A DNA stretch of 64,000 nt from assembly GCF_027595985.1 (NCBI RefSeq), contig NC_073313.1:82772494-82836493 (forward strand), in the 5' to 3' direction. Under the pieces are notes generated by a model. That model was not told the DNA's origin, made no database searches, and saw only the letters and a list, made by a program, of their open reading frames with translations. Position numbers and translations under genes: made by a program. Source of the DNA: Sorex araneus. Lineage: Eukaryota; Chordata; Mammalia; Eulipotyphla; Soricidae. Numbering within the stretch: position 1 is the first letter of the stretch; every line of letters starts with the position of its first letter. Positions 51,476-62,225 of the stretch are shown here, in pieces.

Positions 51476-51942
51476 ATAATCCTTCTCTCCTTCATCAAAA
51501 AATTTTGTGAAACTGCCCATTTTATGCTATGAAGACGTGTCATCCTGCCTTCATTAGAACCGAATAATCTGGTATTTCAGATATTTATTAAAATAGATGG
51601 ATTTTGTTTGAAAACAATTTGAATATCATTCATGTCTTTGAAGTGTCATAGCACTGCCAGAATGTATTTGTCAGAGAGAAGTCCATTGCCTTATGTCGCA
51701 GGCTGGGTCTACTCAGCAAACATTGTGAAGGAAATATTATGCTCACCACACAGAGATAATGGGGACTAGCTAATGAGAGTCAAGACAAAGCCCCCCTCCC
51801 AATCCAAGGTTACATCTGCAGCCTCAAGTTTATAAAGGTCAATGGGAAGGGTCAAGTGCAGAGCCAAGTAGTTTGGACAGATGATGAGGGTGGAACTCTG
51901 ATATGGGGTATGTCTATCTCTCTTATAAAAGGGGAGAATCAA
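51476..51942. other. Unassigned intronic DNA
   Basis: No gene or repeat recognised. Confidence 0.45.
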
Positions 51943-52102
51943 AGGCCTAAAGGATGGAACAGGGATTACATCCTGCTGACCCTGGTTCTATTCTCAGCAC
52001 TGCATATAGTTCTCTGGCACCACCAACGGTCACTCTTGAACACGGAACCAGGAATAGCCCCTGAGTACTGCTGAGTATGGTCTGATCACTATTCCCCTCA
52101 AG
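51943..52102 (+). mobile_element. SOR-type SINE, diverged
   Basis: 'tggttctattctcagcactg', 'ggaaccaggaatagcccctg'. Confidence 0.75.
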
Positions 52103-52684
52103 TGAAAGAATTGAGATTTGTAAGGCCCCCTGTCTTTTGAAAGTATGAACAGGCCAGAAAGAAGAGCTGTTTGAGAAGGGCTGTATGTAGAATAAAGGAG
52201 GTAGTGAGAGTGCTTGTGATATTTGCCAGGAATTGTGAGGTCTGAGCCAAGCCGGACTAGAAAGGAGATCATGGTTCATGTTTGCATCTGAGAACTGGTA
52301 GATATGGTGAAACCTCAGTGTTGAGGGTCTGAAATGGCAATGGGGAGGTTGGAATACCATGAGTATGAAAAGCTCTTTGGGTTTAAGGAATGTAAAATAC
52401 AACTTTATTTCCATACTAGAGTACAGGTGATAATATTGACCAGAATGGAGAGGTTCAGAAGCTGGTTGGCTCTGGGTGTGTGGGAAAGTTTTAAAGAGCT
52501 GTGGCTGACCTAGTGCCCAGATTTCCGGCAGATGGAGCATTCAGTGGATGGAACTTCCATTGGGTGGAGCTTGAAATCAAGTGAGAACTGGGGCTCTGTA
52601 TCAGTTTGGGACCTAGCTGAATATGTGAGAGTCTGGGAACACAGTTAATTTGAATCCAGAATTTGCATTAGGATTTAAATGAAA
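52103..52684. other. Unassigned intronic DNA
   Basis: About 580 bp with no feature I can name. Confidence 0.45.
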
Positions 52685-52845
52685 GGGCTAAAGAAATACT
52701 GTTCTAGCACTTAGAATGCACTTACCTTGCATGCAGCTGACCCCGGTTGGATCCCTGGGTCAAGCGCGATCCCTTGAACACAGAGTCAGGAGTAAGCGTA
52801 GCTCTGACCTCCTCGGGGTGTCATCTCAACACCCCTTTCCCCCAA
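52685..52845 (+). mobile_element. SOR-type SINE, diverged
   Basis: 'accttgcatgcagctgaccc', 'acacagagtcaggagtaagc'. Confidence 0.72.
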
Positions 52846-52856
52846 TTATTTAATTA

Positions 52857-53030
52857 ATTTTGTTTTGGGGGCCACACCTGGGGAAACTTGGAGTTACTCC
52901 TGCCTGGCTCTGCACTGGGGAATTACTCTTGGAGGTGATCAGGGAACATGTGAGATGCTGAAGATTGAACCTGAGTTGGTCATGCACAAGGCAAACACCC
53001 TACCTGCTCTGATATCTATCTGCAACCCCC
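52857..53030 (-). mobile_element. SOR-type SINE
   Basis: 'gggggccacacctggggaaa', 'aagattgaacctgagttggt' on the minus strand. Confidence 0.82.
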
Positions 53031-53069
53031 CACCCCCCAAATTATTTTTTTAAACTACTAAGGAAGGTT

Positions 53070-53243
53070 CAGAGCCAGAGAAATAGTTCAGGGCTTAAGA
53101 CATTTGTTATGCATGCAGCTAACCCCAGTTTGATCTTCAGCACCGCATATGGTCCCCCAAGTGTGTTAGGAGTGACCCCAGAGCACAGAGTCACGAGTAA
53201 TCCCTGAGCACTATCAGGGTGTACTCCTCCCTCCCCCAAATGA
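53070..53243 (+). mobile_element. SOR-type SINE
   Basis: 'cagagccagagaaatagttc', 'caccgcatatggtcccccaa' and 'gtcacgagtaatccctgagc'. Confidence 0.82.
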
Positions 53244-53269
53244 GAGCTACAGTGTGTATAAGGGACTTG

Positions 53270-53720
53270 ACACCAAGGAAAAAGATGTTTGAATAAAGAA
53301 AAATATCGACAGTTATGATTACATAAAAATGGAAAATGTTCATCTGTCAAAAACTAGCCCAAATTAAAAGGCATATGTCAAACTGAGGAAAATATGCACA
53401 GCAAATAAAACTGATGAAAGAATGACATCTATAAAGAGCTCTTATGAATGGGTTAGAAAGACAAAGGCTATATCCAGACATCTTACAACATGGGCACTAA
53501 AGCTAGTTTACAGACATGGGTAGGATAAAACTATTCCGCCTCACTGATACTAAAACATGCAAATTTAAAGAAAATTTACATAATTACTGCCGGGAAAACT
53601 TTCTTGTCACTTTAGTTAGCACTGGTTAAGATCAAACAATTCAATGTGTGTCATCATTTGCCACCAAATTAGACATAATACCCAGTACAGACAAGGGTGT
53701 GGTAAATGCCACAATTACCA
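53270..53720 (+). mobile_element. Old L1 ORF2 fragment
   Basis: 'ggctatatccagacatct', 'catctataaagagctcttat' and 'catgcaaatttaaagaa' resemble the L1 ORF2 C-terminal coding region, heavily decayed. Confidence 0.5.
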
Positions 53721-53726
53721 TGCATT

Positions 53727-53838
53727 ATTACCTTGCATGCAGACAATCCAGTTTGATTTCCAGTACCACATGCCGTCCCCCAAAACACTGCCAGGAGTGA
53801 TCCTGACCATGACCAGGTGTGGCTCAAACCCATGCCCT
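53727..53838 (+). mobile_element. SOR-type SINE, 5'-truncated
   Basis: 'accttgcatgcagacaatcc', 'cactgccaggagtgatcctg'. Confidence 0.72.
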
Positions 53839-53876
53839 GAAAAGAATGTCTTTAACTTATTTAAGGTTGTAAAAAG

Positions 53877-54120
53877 CCTGGAGCGATAGCACAGCGGGTA
53901 GGGCGTTTGCCTTGCACATGGCCGACCCAGGTTCGATTCCTCCGTTCCTCTCGGAGAGCCTAGCAAGCTACTGAGAGTATCCTGCCCGCATGGCTGAGCC
54001 TGGCAAGCTCCACATGGTGTATTCGATGTGCCAAAAACAGTAACAAGTCTCACAATGGAGCCATTACTGGTGCCCTCTCAAGCAAATCAATGAACAACGG
54101 GATGACAGTGCTACAGTGCT
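53877..54120 (+). mobile_element. RTE-tailed SINE (second SINE family)
   Basis: Head 'gagcgatagcacagcgggta' with B box 'aggttcgattcc'. RTE-leader body 'ctcggagagcctagcaagct', 'gatgtgccaaaaacagtaac'. RTE 3' end 'aaatcaatgaacaacggg' with terminal repeats 'cagtgctacagtgcta'. Confidence 0.92.
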
Positions 54121-54149
54121 ATTGTGGGAATATAAATCCCAGTGGTTCT

Positions 54150-54314
54150 TGGTTTTTGTTTTGTTTTGCTATTTTTTAGTTTGGGAGTCCTACCCATTGG
54201 TGTTCAAAGATTGCTCCTGGATCTGTGCTGGGGGTCACTCCTGGCATTGCTCAGGGAACCATGTGGTGCTGGGAAGCAAGGCCTGTGCCCAGTCCATTGA
54301 GTCATCTCCAACCC
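54150..54314 (-). mobile_element. SOR-type SINE, diverged
   Basis: 'ggggtcactcctggcattgc', 'tcagggaaccatgtggtgct' on the minus strand. Confidence 0.77.
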
Positions 54315-54384
54315 AATTGTTTTGGAGACAAATTAGACAAACATAAATATTCAGGTTTTTTAAAAAAAGATTGCTCAAAATCTA

Positions 54385-54510
54385 CTGTGTAGGCTTTGCG
54401 TATAGGAAGCCAGGCTTGAGCCCTAGCACTGCATGGTCTGTTGAGTATCACTGGGAGCAATCACTAAGTAGCTTCTGAGTACCACCACCAGACATATCCC
54501 CAAGTCCCAA
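54385..54510 (+). mobile_element. Degenerate SOR-type SINE
   Basis: 'cactgcatggtctgttgagt', 'agtaccaccaccagacat'. Confidence 0.55.
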
Positions 54511-54594
54511 ATGAATATATGAATTTTTCTTTGATCCATGATTTCCGTTCTGGCATCTTATTGAAAAGTATATGTATGCCTATACATTTTTTTC

Positions 54595-54790
54595 ATTTAC
54601 TCATGTATTCATTCAATTCATTTATTCAATAAATGTATTTTAAATAACTTCTATCTGCTGTATGTGCTGGGGGCATGGAATGGGAAAAACAGACATAAAA
54701 CACACAGTTATTTAACATTATGAAAAGTAACATGGGGAAAAGACAGGTCTGTAGGAACATAGTAAACTAAGGGCAAATGAGTTATTTATA
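54595..54790. mobile_element. Ancient interspersed repeat (MIR/L2-like)
   Basis: 'tcattcaattcatttattca', 'ctgtatgtgctgggggcatg' and 'aacagacataaaacac' follow the same old repeat as 21258-21415. Family uncertain. Confidence 0.5.
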
Positions 54791-54850
54791 AGTGCAACAA
54801 ATTGGAAAAATCTGAACATATACATAAAGATTTAAGAAACCCACTTGGAG

Positions 54851-55027
54851 AGTCTGGAGCGATAGCACAGCGGGTAGGGTGTTTGCCTTGCACGCCACCG
54901 ACCCAGGTTCAATTCCCAGCATCTCATATGGTCCCCTGAGCACTGCCAGGGATAATTTCTGAGTGCAAAGTCAGGAGTAACCCCTGTGCAGAGCCAGGTG
55001 TGACCCAAAAAGCAAAAAAAAAAAAAA
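54851..55027 (+). mobile_element. SOR-type SINE, young, first of a same-site pair
   Basis: Near-consensus. Flanked by AAGAAACCCACTTGGAG (54834-54850) and AAGAAATCCACTTGGAG (55028-55044). Confidence 0.94.
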
Positions 55028-55044
55028 AAGAAATCCACTTGGAG

Positions 55045-55197
55045 GGGCTGGAGCAAATAGCACAGCGGGTAGAGCGTTAGCCTTGCATGCGGCCGACCCA
55101 CGTTCGATTCCCAGCATCCCATATGGTCCCCCGAGCACCGCCAGGAGTAATTCCTGAGTGCAGAGCCAGGAGTAACCCAAAAACCAAAAAAAAATTA
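55045..55197 (+). mobile_element. SOR-type SINE, young, second of a same-site pair
   Basis: Near-consensus, with the last part of the body shortened. Flanked by AAGAAATCCACTTGGAG at 55028-55044 and again at 55198-55214, the third copy of the same target. Confidence 0.94.
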
Positions 55198-55214
55198 AAG
55201 AAATCCACTTGGAG

Positions 55215-55533
55215 GATTATTGTAAAGCCATTTAAAGGTCCTTTTATAGATTATGGAAAATTGCTAGTGATTTAGTGGTAAGGGGAAAAGAGATAATTAT
55301 AGACACAACATGACAACAACTACACTACAGACAGCCAGAGAGTTGTGGGTTGGGGGAGGTAGAGAGGAATAAATCATAGTCTCACCTAGCTCTCCCAAAC
55401 GGAAACATCAAAGATAAAGAATGTGGGGAAAAATCCCATGATATTAATAGATTGATGATTTTTCTTCTGCTTCTCTGAAGATTTTGAACTTATGAGTATG
55501 TACTTCTTTAATAATAAAAATAAACATTAACTT
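55215..55533. other. Unassigned intronic DNA
   Basis: AT-rich, nothing recognised. Confidence 0.45.
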
Positions 55534-55700
55534 TTTGTTTTGTTTTGTTTTGTTTGGGAGTCACACCTGGTGTTTCCCAGGGCTTACTCCTAGCTCTGAG
55601 CTCAAGGATGACTCCTAGCAGGTTCAGGTGCCAGAGATTAAGCCTGGATTGGCTGTATGCAAGGCAAGCATCCTGCCCACTGTACTATCTTTTCAGATCA
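55534..55700 (-). mobile_element. SOR-type SINE
   Basis: (TTTTG)n tail, 'gagtcacacctggtgtttcc', 'ctgtatgcaaggcaagcatc'. Confidence 0.84.
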
Positions 55701-55708
55701 ATGTTAAC

Positions 55709-56053
55709 TTTTTTGGTGGGGAGTGGGCACACCTGGCGATGCTCACGGGTTATTCCTGGCTCTTCACTCAGAAATCACTGCTGGGCGCTGGAGCTATATG
55801 CAGTGGGTAGGGCGTTTGCCTTTCATGTGGCCAACCCAGGTTCGATCCCCAGCATCCCATATGGTCCCTCGAGCACTGTTAGGGGTAATTCCTGAGTGCA
55901 GAGCCAGGAGTAACCCCTGTGCTCCCCAAAAAAGAAAAAAAAAGAAATCACTCCTGGTGGTACTCTGGGGATTATATGGATGCAGTGAATTGAACCCAGG
56001 TTGGCCACATGCAAGGCAAGCGCCTTACCGGATGTACTATCTCTAAGTCCCTA
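55709..56053 (-). mobile_element. SOR-type SINE interrupted by another SINE
   Basis: Tail half at 55709-55784 ('gcacacctggcgatgctcac'). Head half at 55958-56053 ('ggttggccacatgcaaggca', 'actatctctaagtccc'). Confidence 0.9.
55785..55942 (+). mobile_element. SOR-type SINE nested in an opposite SINE
   Basis: Plus-strand copy inside the minus one. Target duplication AGAAATCACTGCTGG (55770-55784) recurs with one change at 55943-55957. Confidence 0.93.
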
Positions 56054-56502
56054 ACATTAACATTTTTAATGGGAGTTTTGTTATGGCCATGATAAATTAT
56101 ACTCATGTCTACTCTTTTGCTTCCTTACAACTGTTGCTGGGTTTTTCATTAGCCTCCCTGTATCCTGGGAGTCCTTAATGATGAAAGGAGTCCCAGCTAT
56201 ATAATGTTTCAGACAGAAAAGCAGAGTTGATGTTAGGCATCAGCTGCTCATTTTTCTGATGATAGGCTGCTAGAATAATTCCGACAAATGCACTGGACTC
56301 TCACACCATTGCAATATTAAGATATTTGAGGGAGTTGCAATTTCCCCCTCTGCTTAAAAATTAAATGGCATAAGAAATGAATAGTGCTCCACAGATGTAT
56401 AGTTTTACTACATTGGACCCACGCAAGAGGTCCTGGATATTAATTCTTCATGAACCTCTTTCCCATTGAGCTGGTTTAATCTAGTTACAAGAGGAAAGTC
56501 TT
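56054..56502. other. Unassigned intronic DNA
   Basis: No feature recognised. Confidence 0.45.
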
Positions 56503-56673
56503 TTTATGTTTGTTTGTTTTGGTCACACTTGGCAGTGCTCAGGGCATACTCCTGGCTCTGCACTCAGGGATCACTCCTGGCAGGGCTTGGGGGATCATAT
56601 GGGTTTCCAAGAGCAAACTCAGGTTGGCTGTGTGTTGAGCAAGCGCCTTCACCGCCATACTATCTCTCTGTCC
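56503..56673 (-). mobile_element. SOR-type SINE
   Basis: 'ggtcacacttggcagtgctc', 'ctctgcactcagggatcact' and 'ccatactatctctctgtccc'. Confidence 0.85.
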
Positions 56674-57009
56674 CAAAAAGAAAGTGTTGGTTTTGGCAGA
56701 GGGGTATGACAGCTCTAAAGATCCAGAACTGAAGACTCAGGTCAGTTATTGGACATGTTACCCACATCCAGGACTACAGGGCAGTCCATTATGCTGGAGC
56801 TTCATTTCACAGAGAACTTGCACTTAATTTGCATGACACCTCCAGTTAATGATTGATTAGACTGATGAGAACTCTGCTTTCTTCACCTGATCTCCGTATC
56901 AAAGGGCCAAACTGTGCAGTGAGGTTCATGATCTTCTTGTTGAAACTATAGTACATTAAGACCAACTAAATAACAACAAAGTCCAATCCCTAATAAGATT
57001 GGCATAATA
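56674..57009. other. Unassigned intronic DNA
   Basis: No feature recognised. Confidence 0.45.
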
Positions 57010-57218
57010 CTTATGCCTTCGAGATAATATATAGGTTAAGACGTTTGCCTTGCATCCTGGCGACCCTGGTTTGACACCTGATTCAATTCCCATCATCCTA
57101 TCTGGTGCTCCTAGCATCGTCAGGGGTCATTTCTGAACATAGAGCCAGGAATAGCTCCAGACACTGTTGGGCATAGCCTCATGGCCCTTCACACCCCCGC
57201 CCCCCGCACACACAAAGA
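57010..57218 (+). mobile_element. SOR-type SINE with a small insertion
   Basis: 'cgtttgccttgcatcctgg', then a partly repeated B-box region ('tggtttgacacctgattcaa'), 'agcatcgtcaggggtcattt' and a C-rich end. Confidence 0.75.
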
Positions 57219-58282
57219 GAAACTCCACTGAAACCACATGGGCTTCACAGTTGTAAAGCTGATAGCAACATTCTGTGGCAAGTCAGATGAGGTATTTAGT
57301 TACTAAGTCAAGAAGAAAAGGGTTTGGTTTGGAATAGTCCCTTTTCCATTAAAGTATAATGAGGCAGTCATTAGTGGTATATGTCTTCTGAAGCAACGTC
57401 ATTGTAAGCTTTGAGAAATATTTGTCTAAACGTTAGTAAAATATTTATTGGCAAAGAACTTTTCCAGTCTTATTAGGTATTGGACTTTGTGATTATTCAG
57501 TTGGTCTTATTGTACTCCATTTGTTATTTCTGCCATTTTCCCTCTAAGAATAGTGTTGACGACTTTGACACATTTCAGAGCATTAAAACTAAATAAATCT
57601 GTCTTGCACATTCCACTGTGCTTTTTCTGGAATATTATAAATATTCAAATATAGGCATGCATGCAAATTCAAAATAAAATTCAATACATGCAAATTTTGC
57701 GTAAATTCCATATTTATAACCTAGCAATACTTTTGAACTTGTTATCCTATCATATAAATGTATCGATATAAACTTATGGGAATTACCAATAAATATTTTT
57801 CTGATTAAACTGGGCTCTTTTTCAGTCACAATTTAAACTTCAATTCTGGGATATACCATAAAGGAATAATTTTCACTTCATTTACTCTGAATTGTCAAGA
57901 ATCGTGTTCTTCCTCTATGTAAATGTCTGCAAAGAGGACTTTTTCAGTTTGATTGCTTTTTAAATTTCACTAGCAGAGATGTCCTAGTGAGCCTAAGAGA
58001 ATTGGTGGGTGTGTTTCTTGTGAAGAGTTTAGTCCTAATGAATTGCTTCCAGGTACTGTTCTGAAAAAGTATAGAACAATTGAAACGTGCAGTGAGTTGA
58101 TTTACATCAAATGGATTAGGCCTGTGTGCACCATTCCTTGCTTTAATCTAGATTTTCTGTCATAACTATACTAATAAAGACAAATCTTCAGGACATTATC
58201 AGTTTCAGTTCACTCCTGGAGATTGCCAGACATATTTGCTCACTTTCTCCAGGAGAGTGAATGTATCGAGGAAAAGGTGTTA
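57219..58282. other. SINE-free intronic DNA, 1.1 kb
   Basis: AT-rich single-copy-looking sequence without recognisable repeats or exons. Confidence 0.45.
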
Positions 58283-58299
58283 AAAATGGACTAAACTGG

Positions 58300-58478
58300 G
58301 GTTGGAGCGATAGCACAGCGGTTAGGGCATTAGCCTTGCACGCAGCCAACCCAGGTTAGAATCCCAGCATCCCATATGGTCCCCTGAGCACCGCCAGAAG
58401 TAATTCCTGAGTGCAGAGCCAGGAGTAACCCCTGTGCATTGCTGGGTGTGACCCAAAAAGAAAAAAGAAAAAGAAATA
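58300..58478 (+). mobile_element. SOR-type SINE, young
   Basis: Near-consensus. Seventeen-bp target duplication AAAATGGACTAAACTGG (58283-58299) recurs with one change at 58479-58495. Confidence 0.94.
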
Positions 58479-58550
58479 AAAAAGGACTAAACTGGTTGAA
58501 TTACTGTCAGGTAACCCAGAGGTTCTATCAAAAAAGCCCTTTGGCCTTTT

Positions 58551-58720
58551 TGTAAAACAATAGTACAGTGGGTAAGATGCTTGCCTTGTATGCAGCTATC
58601 CAGAGTTCAATCCCTGGCACCCCGGATGGCCCCCTGAGCCCTTCCAGGAGTGATCCCTGAGCACAGAAACAGGAGTAATCTCAGAGCAGTGCCAGCTGTG
58701 GCCCCCAAATCAAACCAAAC
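58551..58720 (+). mobile_element. SOR-type SINE
   Basis: 'caatagtacagtgggtaaga', 'gagttcaatccctggcaccc' and a (CAAAC)n tail. Confidence 0.85.
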
Positions 58721-59445
58721 CAAATCAAAGGCCCTTTGATCTTGACAACCAACTTCATTACAATAAACAGAATTTCACTTAACTCACCAGTTGATTAAAA
58801 CATAGATGATCACAATAGATGAAAATAGATACCTTGACAATTCAATGGTAGCTGCATATGAGAAACAAAGCTAAATAAAACAAAGATACAGATAGAATTG
58901 GATTTGACTATGCAAATACTTACCAGAAAGAAACTAAACCAGAAGGTAGCTAAATTGATATTGAATAAAATTAGACTAAAGCAAAATCTTTATTAGGTAA
59001 CTGGAATCTTTAGATATCAAGTCGATGTAATACTTAATACAAGGTTTGAGATAGATGAAGCAAACATTGACATAAGTATAAGGATAATTTGTAAAATCTA
59101 CTTGACTCTTCCAGAAATAGGTGGAAGAAACAATGAGGAAAGATACAGAAGATTTGAACAATATGCTTAACAAGCCCAATGTAATGAACCTGCACCCAAT
59201 TAAGTGAACACAAATTCTTCTCAACAATAAGTGAAATACTGTTAAAAATAGGCTCTTAAGCCATTAAGCTAGCCTAGAAACTTAGAACAAATATCTTAGA
59301 GACCATAATATGGGTCATTCACTTGATGTCAAGACCAGTTAGGTAGGAGCAAGGGGTCAGGCTTTGCATTAGTAATCTGGTAGATTTGAAAGTATTGCAT
59401 ATGTTTGGAAGTGTTGCTAATCTTTCTGGCTCCATCGCATTTTCT
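58721..59445. other. SINE-free intronic DNA
   Basis: AT-rich. I recognise no exon or repeat. Confidence 0.45.
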
Positions 59446-59613
59446 TTCTTTTGGGGGGTGTAGTGGGTGGGGCTCTGGGTCACACCCAACAGTGCTCAGG
59501 GTCTACTCTTGGGTTTGTAGTCAGGGATCATTCCTGGCAGTGTTTATGGGACCCGATATGGTGCCAGGTATTGAATAAGGGTCAGCTGCATGCAAGGCAA
59601 GTACCTTAACTAG
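59446..59613 (-). mobile_element. SOR-type SINE, diverged
   Basis: 'gggtcacacccaacagtgct', 'cagctgcatgcaaggcaagt' on the minus strand. Confidence 0.82.
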
Positions 59614-59631
59614 GACTATTCCAATTTCTTT

Positions 59632-59814
59632 TTTCTTCTTTTTTGTTTTTCTTTTTGGGTGACACCCGGCGATGCACAGGAGTTACTCCTGGCTCATGCA
59701 CTCAGGAATTATGCCTGGTGGTGCTCGGGGGACCATATGGGATGCTGGGAATCGAACCAGGGTAGGCTGCATGCAAGGCAAACACCCTACCCACTGTGCT
59801 ATCACTCCAGCCCC
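59632..59814 (-). mobile_element. SOR-type SINE, young
   Basis: Near-consensus. Eighteen-bp target duplication GACTATTCCAATTTCTTT (59614-59631) recurs with one change at 59815-59832. Confidence 0.94.
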
Positions 59815-60022
59815 GACTATTCCAATCTCTTTGGCCCTCCATTGGGTTTCTCAATTTATGTGCAAGAGTTAGAAACTGTTAAGGCTTAGGCAATGAGTAC
59901 TGTGAAGTGATGGTTGATGGTTGGATTTGGGTTGCATGGCCAGACTTTCCATGAAGGCTTATTACGTTTGAGGTTATCTATTGAGCCAGGCCCTTAGCCA
60001 AGGCCATTGTAAATATCCTTCT

Positions 60023-60200
60023 TTTTTCTTTTTTGTTTTTTTTGGGCCACACCTGGCATTGCGCAGGAGTTAGTCCTGGCTCTGTAATCTGGAATAATTC
60101 TTGGCAATGATCGAATGACCATATGGGATGCTGGGGATTGAACTCCAGTCATCTGTGTGCCAAGAAAGTGCCCTATCCACTGTACTATTGCTCCGGCCCC
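60023..60200 (-). mobile_element. SOR-type SINE
   Basis: 'gggccacacctggcattgcg', 'atgggatgctggggattgaa' and 'tactattgctccggcccc'. Confidence 0.87.
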
Positions 60201-60212
60201 TATTTTTCTTTA

Positions 60213-60366
60213 AAAAATTTTTTTTGTTTTGTTTTGGGGGTCCTGCCTCTGCACTCAACAGTAGCTCTTGCTGGGGCTTGGGGGACCATATGAGATATTG
60301 TGAATCAAACCTGGGAGGGCGACATACACGGTAAATGCCCTTCATGCTGTGCTATTGCTCTGACCC
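60213..60366 (-). mobile_element. SOR-type SINE, diverged
   Basis: 'ctctgcactcaacagtagct', 'gggggaccatatgagatatt' and 'gtgctattgctctgacccc'. Confidence 0.82.
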
Positions 60367-60374
60367 CGAGTATA

Positions 60375-60525
60375 TATTTTCCTTATGTAATCTTCAAAAC
60401 AATTCTCTGAGGTAGATGTTTTTTAGAAACCTGTTTTAAGATGAGAAAACAAAATCGAACCAAATGCATAAATAGCCTACTGCCTCACAGCCAGTCAGTA
60501 TTGGAGCTGGCATTTAAAACCAATT
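60375..60525 (-). mobile_element. MIR fragment
   Basis: 'atgtaatcttcaaaacaatt', 'ctgaggtagatg', 'agatgagaaaacaaaatcga' and 'tcacagccagtcagtattgg' follow MIR reverse-complement order. Confidence 0.75.
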
Positions 60526-60646
60526 AGGCCATATGGTCTGGTTGGTAGAGTTTAGTGCCCGCTAAATTCTCAGGCACATCTCCAAAAGTCTATCATTTCT
60601 CTTTAGGCTGTGTCTGTCCAAATTAAGTGAAATTGAGACTGCTAAC

Positions 60647-60828
60647 TTTTATTATTATTATTATTGCTTTTTGGGGCCACTCCCAGTGATGCTCAGGTAT
60701 TACTCATGGCTCTGCACTCAGAAATTACTCATGGTGGCTCTTGGGGGACCATGTGGGATGCTGGCAATTGAACTTGGTTCGGCTGTATGCAAGGCAAGGG
60801 CCCTACTTGCTGTACCTTGCTCTGGCCC
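60647..60828 (-). mobile_element. SOR-type SINE with (ATT)n tail
   Basis: 'ctttttggggccactcccag', 'gggggaccatgtgggatgct'. 'ctgctaact' flanks both ends. Confidence 0.88.
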
Positions 60829-60883
60829 CTGCTAACTGATTTTTACAAGGGTCTGTTTGTAACTTGCAAAAAATCACAGTGGT

Positions 60884-60985
60884 GGGGGCTGGGAGGTTGT
60901 GGTTAGGGGACATGCTTAGCATTTGCCTCACCTGATTTTGGTTCGCAGTATCACATAGTACTGAGCATCACTAGGTACCGCCAAG
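60884..60985 (+). mobile_element. Degenerate SOR-type SINE
   Basis: 'gggggctgggaggttgtggt' and 'tcactaggtaccgcc', weak. Confidence 0.45.
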
Positions 60986-61254
60986 AATCCTCCAAGCACT
61001 AGCAGCCACTAGTATTGCGCTCTTCCCCCTGTCCCCCCACCCCGGCCAGAACCACCAGAGTGTCTGGGTAATTTCTGGCAGCACAGGGCCTGAGCAATAC
61101 TGTACTCAAGTCTCAGGCTCTTGCATTGAACCAATGGCCTGATGGCTTGTTTGTCTGAGAATCACCTGGGCGACCCTGGGTCTCCTGAGCACTTCTTGGG
61201 AGTCCCAATCCAAATCACTGAGTAAATTCTGCCAATTCTTTTTTTTTACATAAG
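60986..61254. other. Unassigned intronic DNA
   Basis: No feature recognised. Confidence 0.4.
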
Positions 61255-61340
61255 AGATATTTTTGTTTGTTTGTTTTTTAAATATACTTGACAGTGCTCA
61301 GGGCTTCTTCGGGCTCAGTGAAGGCTTAAATATGTGAGCT
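61255..61340 (-). mobile_element. SOR-type SINE fragment
   Basis: 'acttgacagtgctcagggct' after a (TTTG)n tail. Confidence 0.65.
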
Positions 61341-61344
61341 GTTG

Positions 61345-61640
61345 TGGGATTGGGGAAATGGCTTAAAGAGCAGGAGCATGTGCTTTGCATGCAGTAGCCT
61401 TGTGTTCTATTCCGAATTCCTGGAATGTTTCTGAGCAGCACTGAAATACTAGAAGAATACCCTTGCAAAGGGGCCAGAGAGATAGTGCCAGAGAGACTGT
61501 ACAGGGGTTAGGGTGCTTGCTTGCCTTGCGTGCAGCCAAGGCTGGTTCAATCTCCAAGTACAGCGGACTCAGGAATGACCCTGGCCCCTAAGCACAACCA
61601 AGATAAATGCATCCACTCTGCCAAGCACTAGCCCAAATTC
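61345..61640 (+). mobile_element. Two plus-strand SOR-type SINEs, diverged
   Basis: 61345-61465 ('gctttgcatgcagtagcc') and 61473-61640 ('ggggccagagagatagtgcc', 'ggttcaatctccaagtac'). Confidence 0.72.
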
Positions 61641-61659
61641 CTTCCCCCTAATAAAAGTT

Positions 61660-61810
61660 TGCAAATGCTTTTTGGGGTGTTATAGCATTGGGCTTCAGGA
61701 CTCAGTCCTGGAGGTGCTTGTGGGACCACATGGGGTGCCGGGATCAAACCAGAGTCAGCCATGCATGTGCTAGGCAAGCGCTTTATCTGCTGTACTATCT
61801 CCCCAGCTCT
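61660..61810 (-). mobile_element. SOR-type SINE, diverged
   Basis: 'gtgggaccacatggggtgcc', 'gctgtactatctccccagct' on the minus strand. Confidence 0.8.
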
Positions 61811-62080
61811 GAAAATGCCTCTTAACACCAAAACACATAAGAATCATAGTACTTTAGGGAAATGAGAAAGTAGCTGTAATGGAGATAATATGTTACAGGG
61901 TTTTCAGGCACACAGGGTTCCCACCTCTAATACCACCACCCCATGACCTCAGTTTCCCTCCCATCCTACCTTCAACTCCTTGACGAATATATTTTGAAGC
62001 TTAATTGCTGTAGTTTGGGTCTCAAGCTTTCAGTTGTATTAGGTCTAGTGGATTAACTATAAAGATTCTTTTATTTACTA
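61811..62080. other. Unassigned intronic DNA
   Basis: No feature recognised. Confidence 0.4.
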
Positions 62081-62225
62081 GACTGGAGCAATAATACAGC
62101 AGGTAAGGTGCTTGCTTTGCATGTGGCTGACTCAGATTCGAGCCCTGGGCACCCCATAGTGTCCCCTAAGTCCAGCAGGAGTGATCCCTGAGCACAGCTG
62201 GGTGTGGCCAGAAAAGAAAATTTTA
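62081..62225 (+). mobile_element. SOR-type SINE, shortened
   Basis: 'gactggagcaataatacagc', 'gcaggagtgatccctgagca' and 'gctgggtgtggcc'. Confidence 0.82.
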
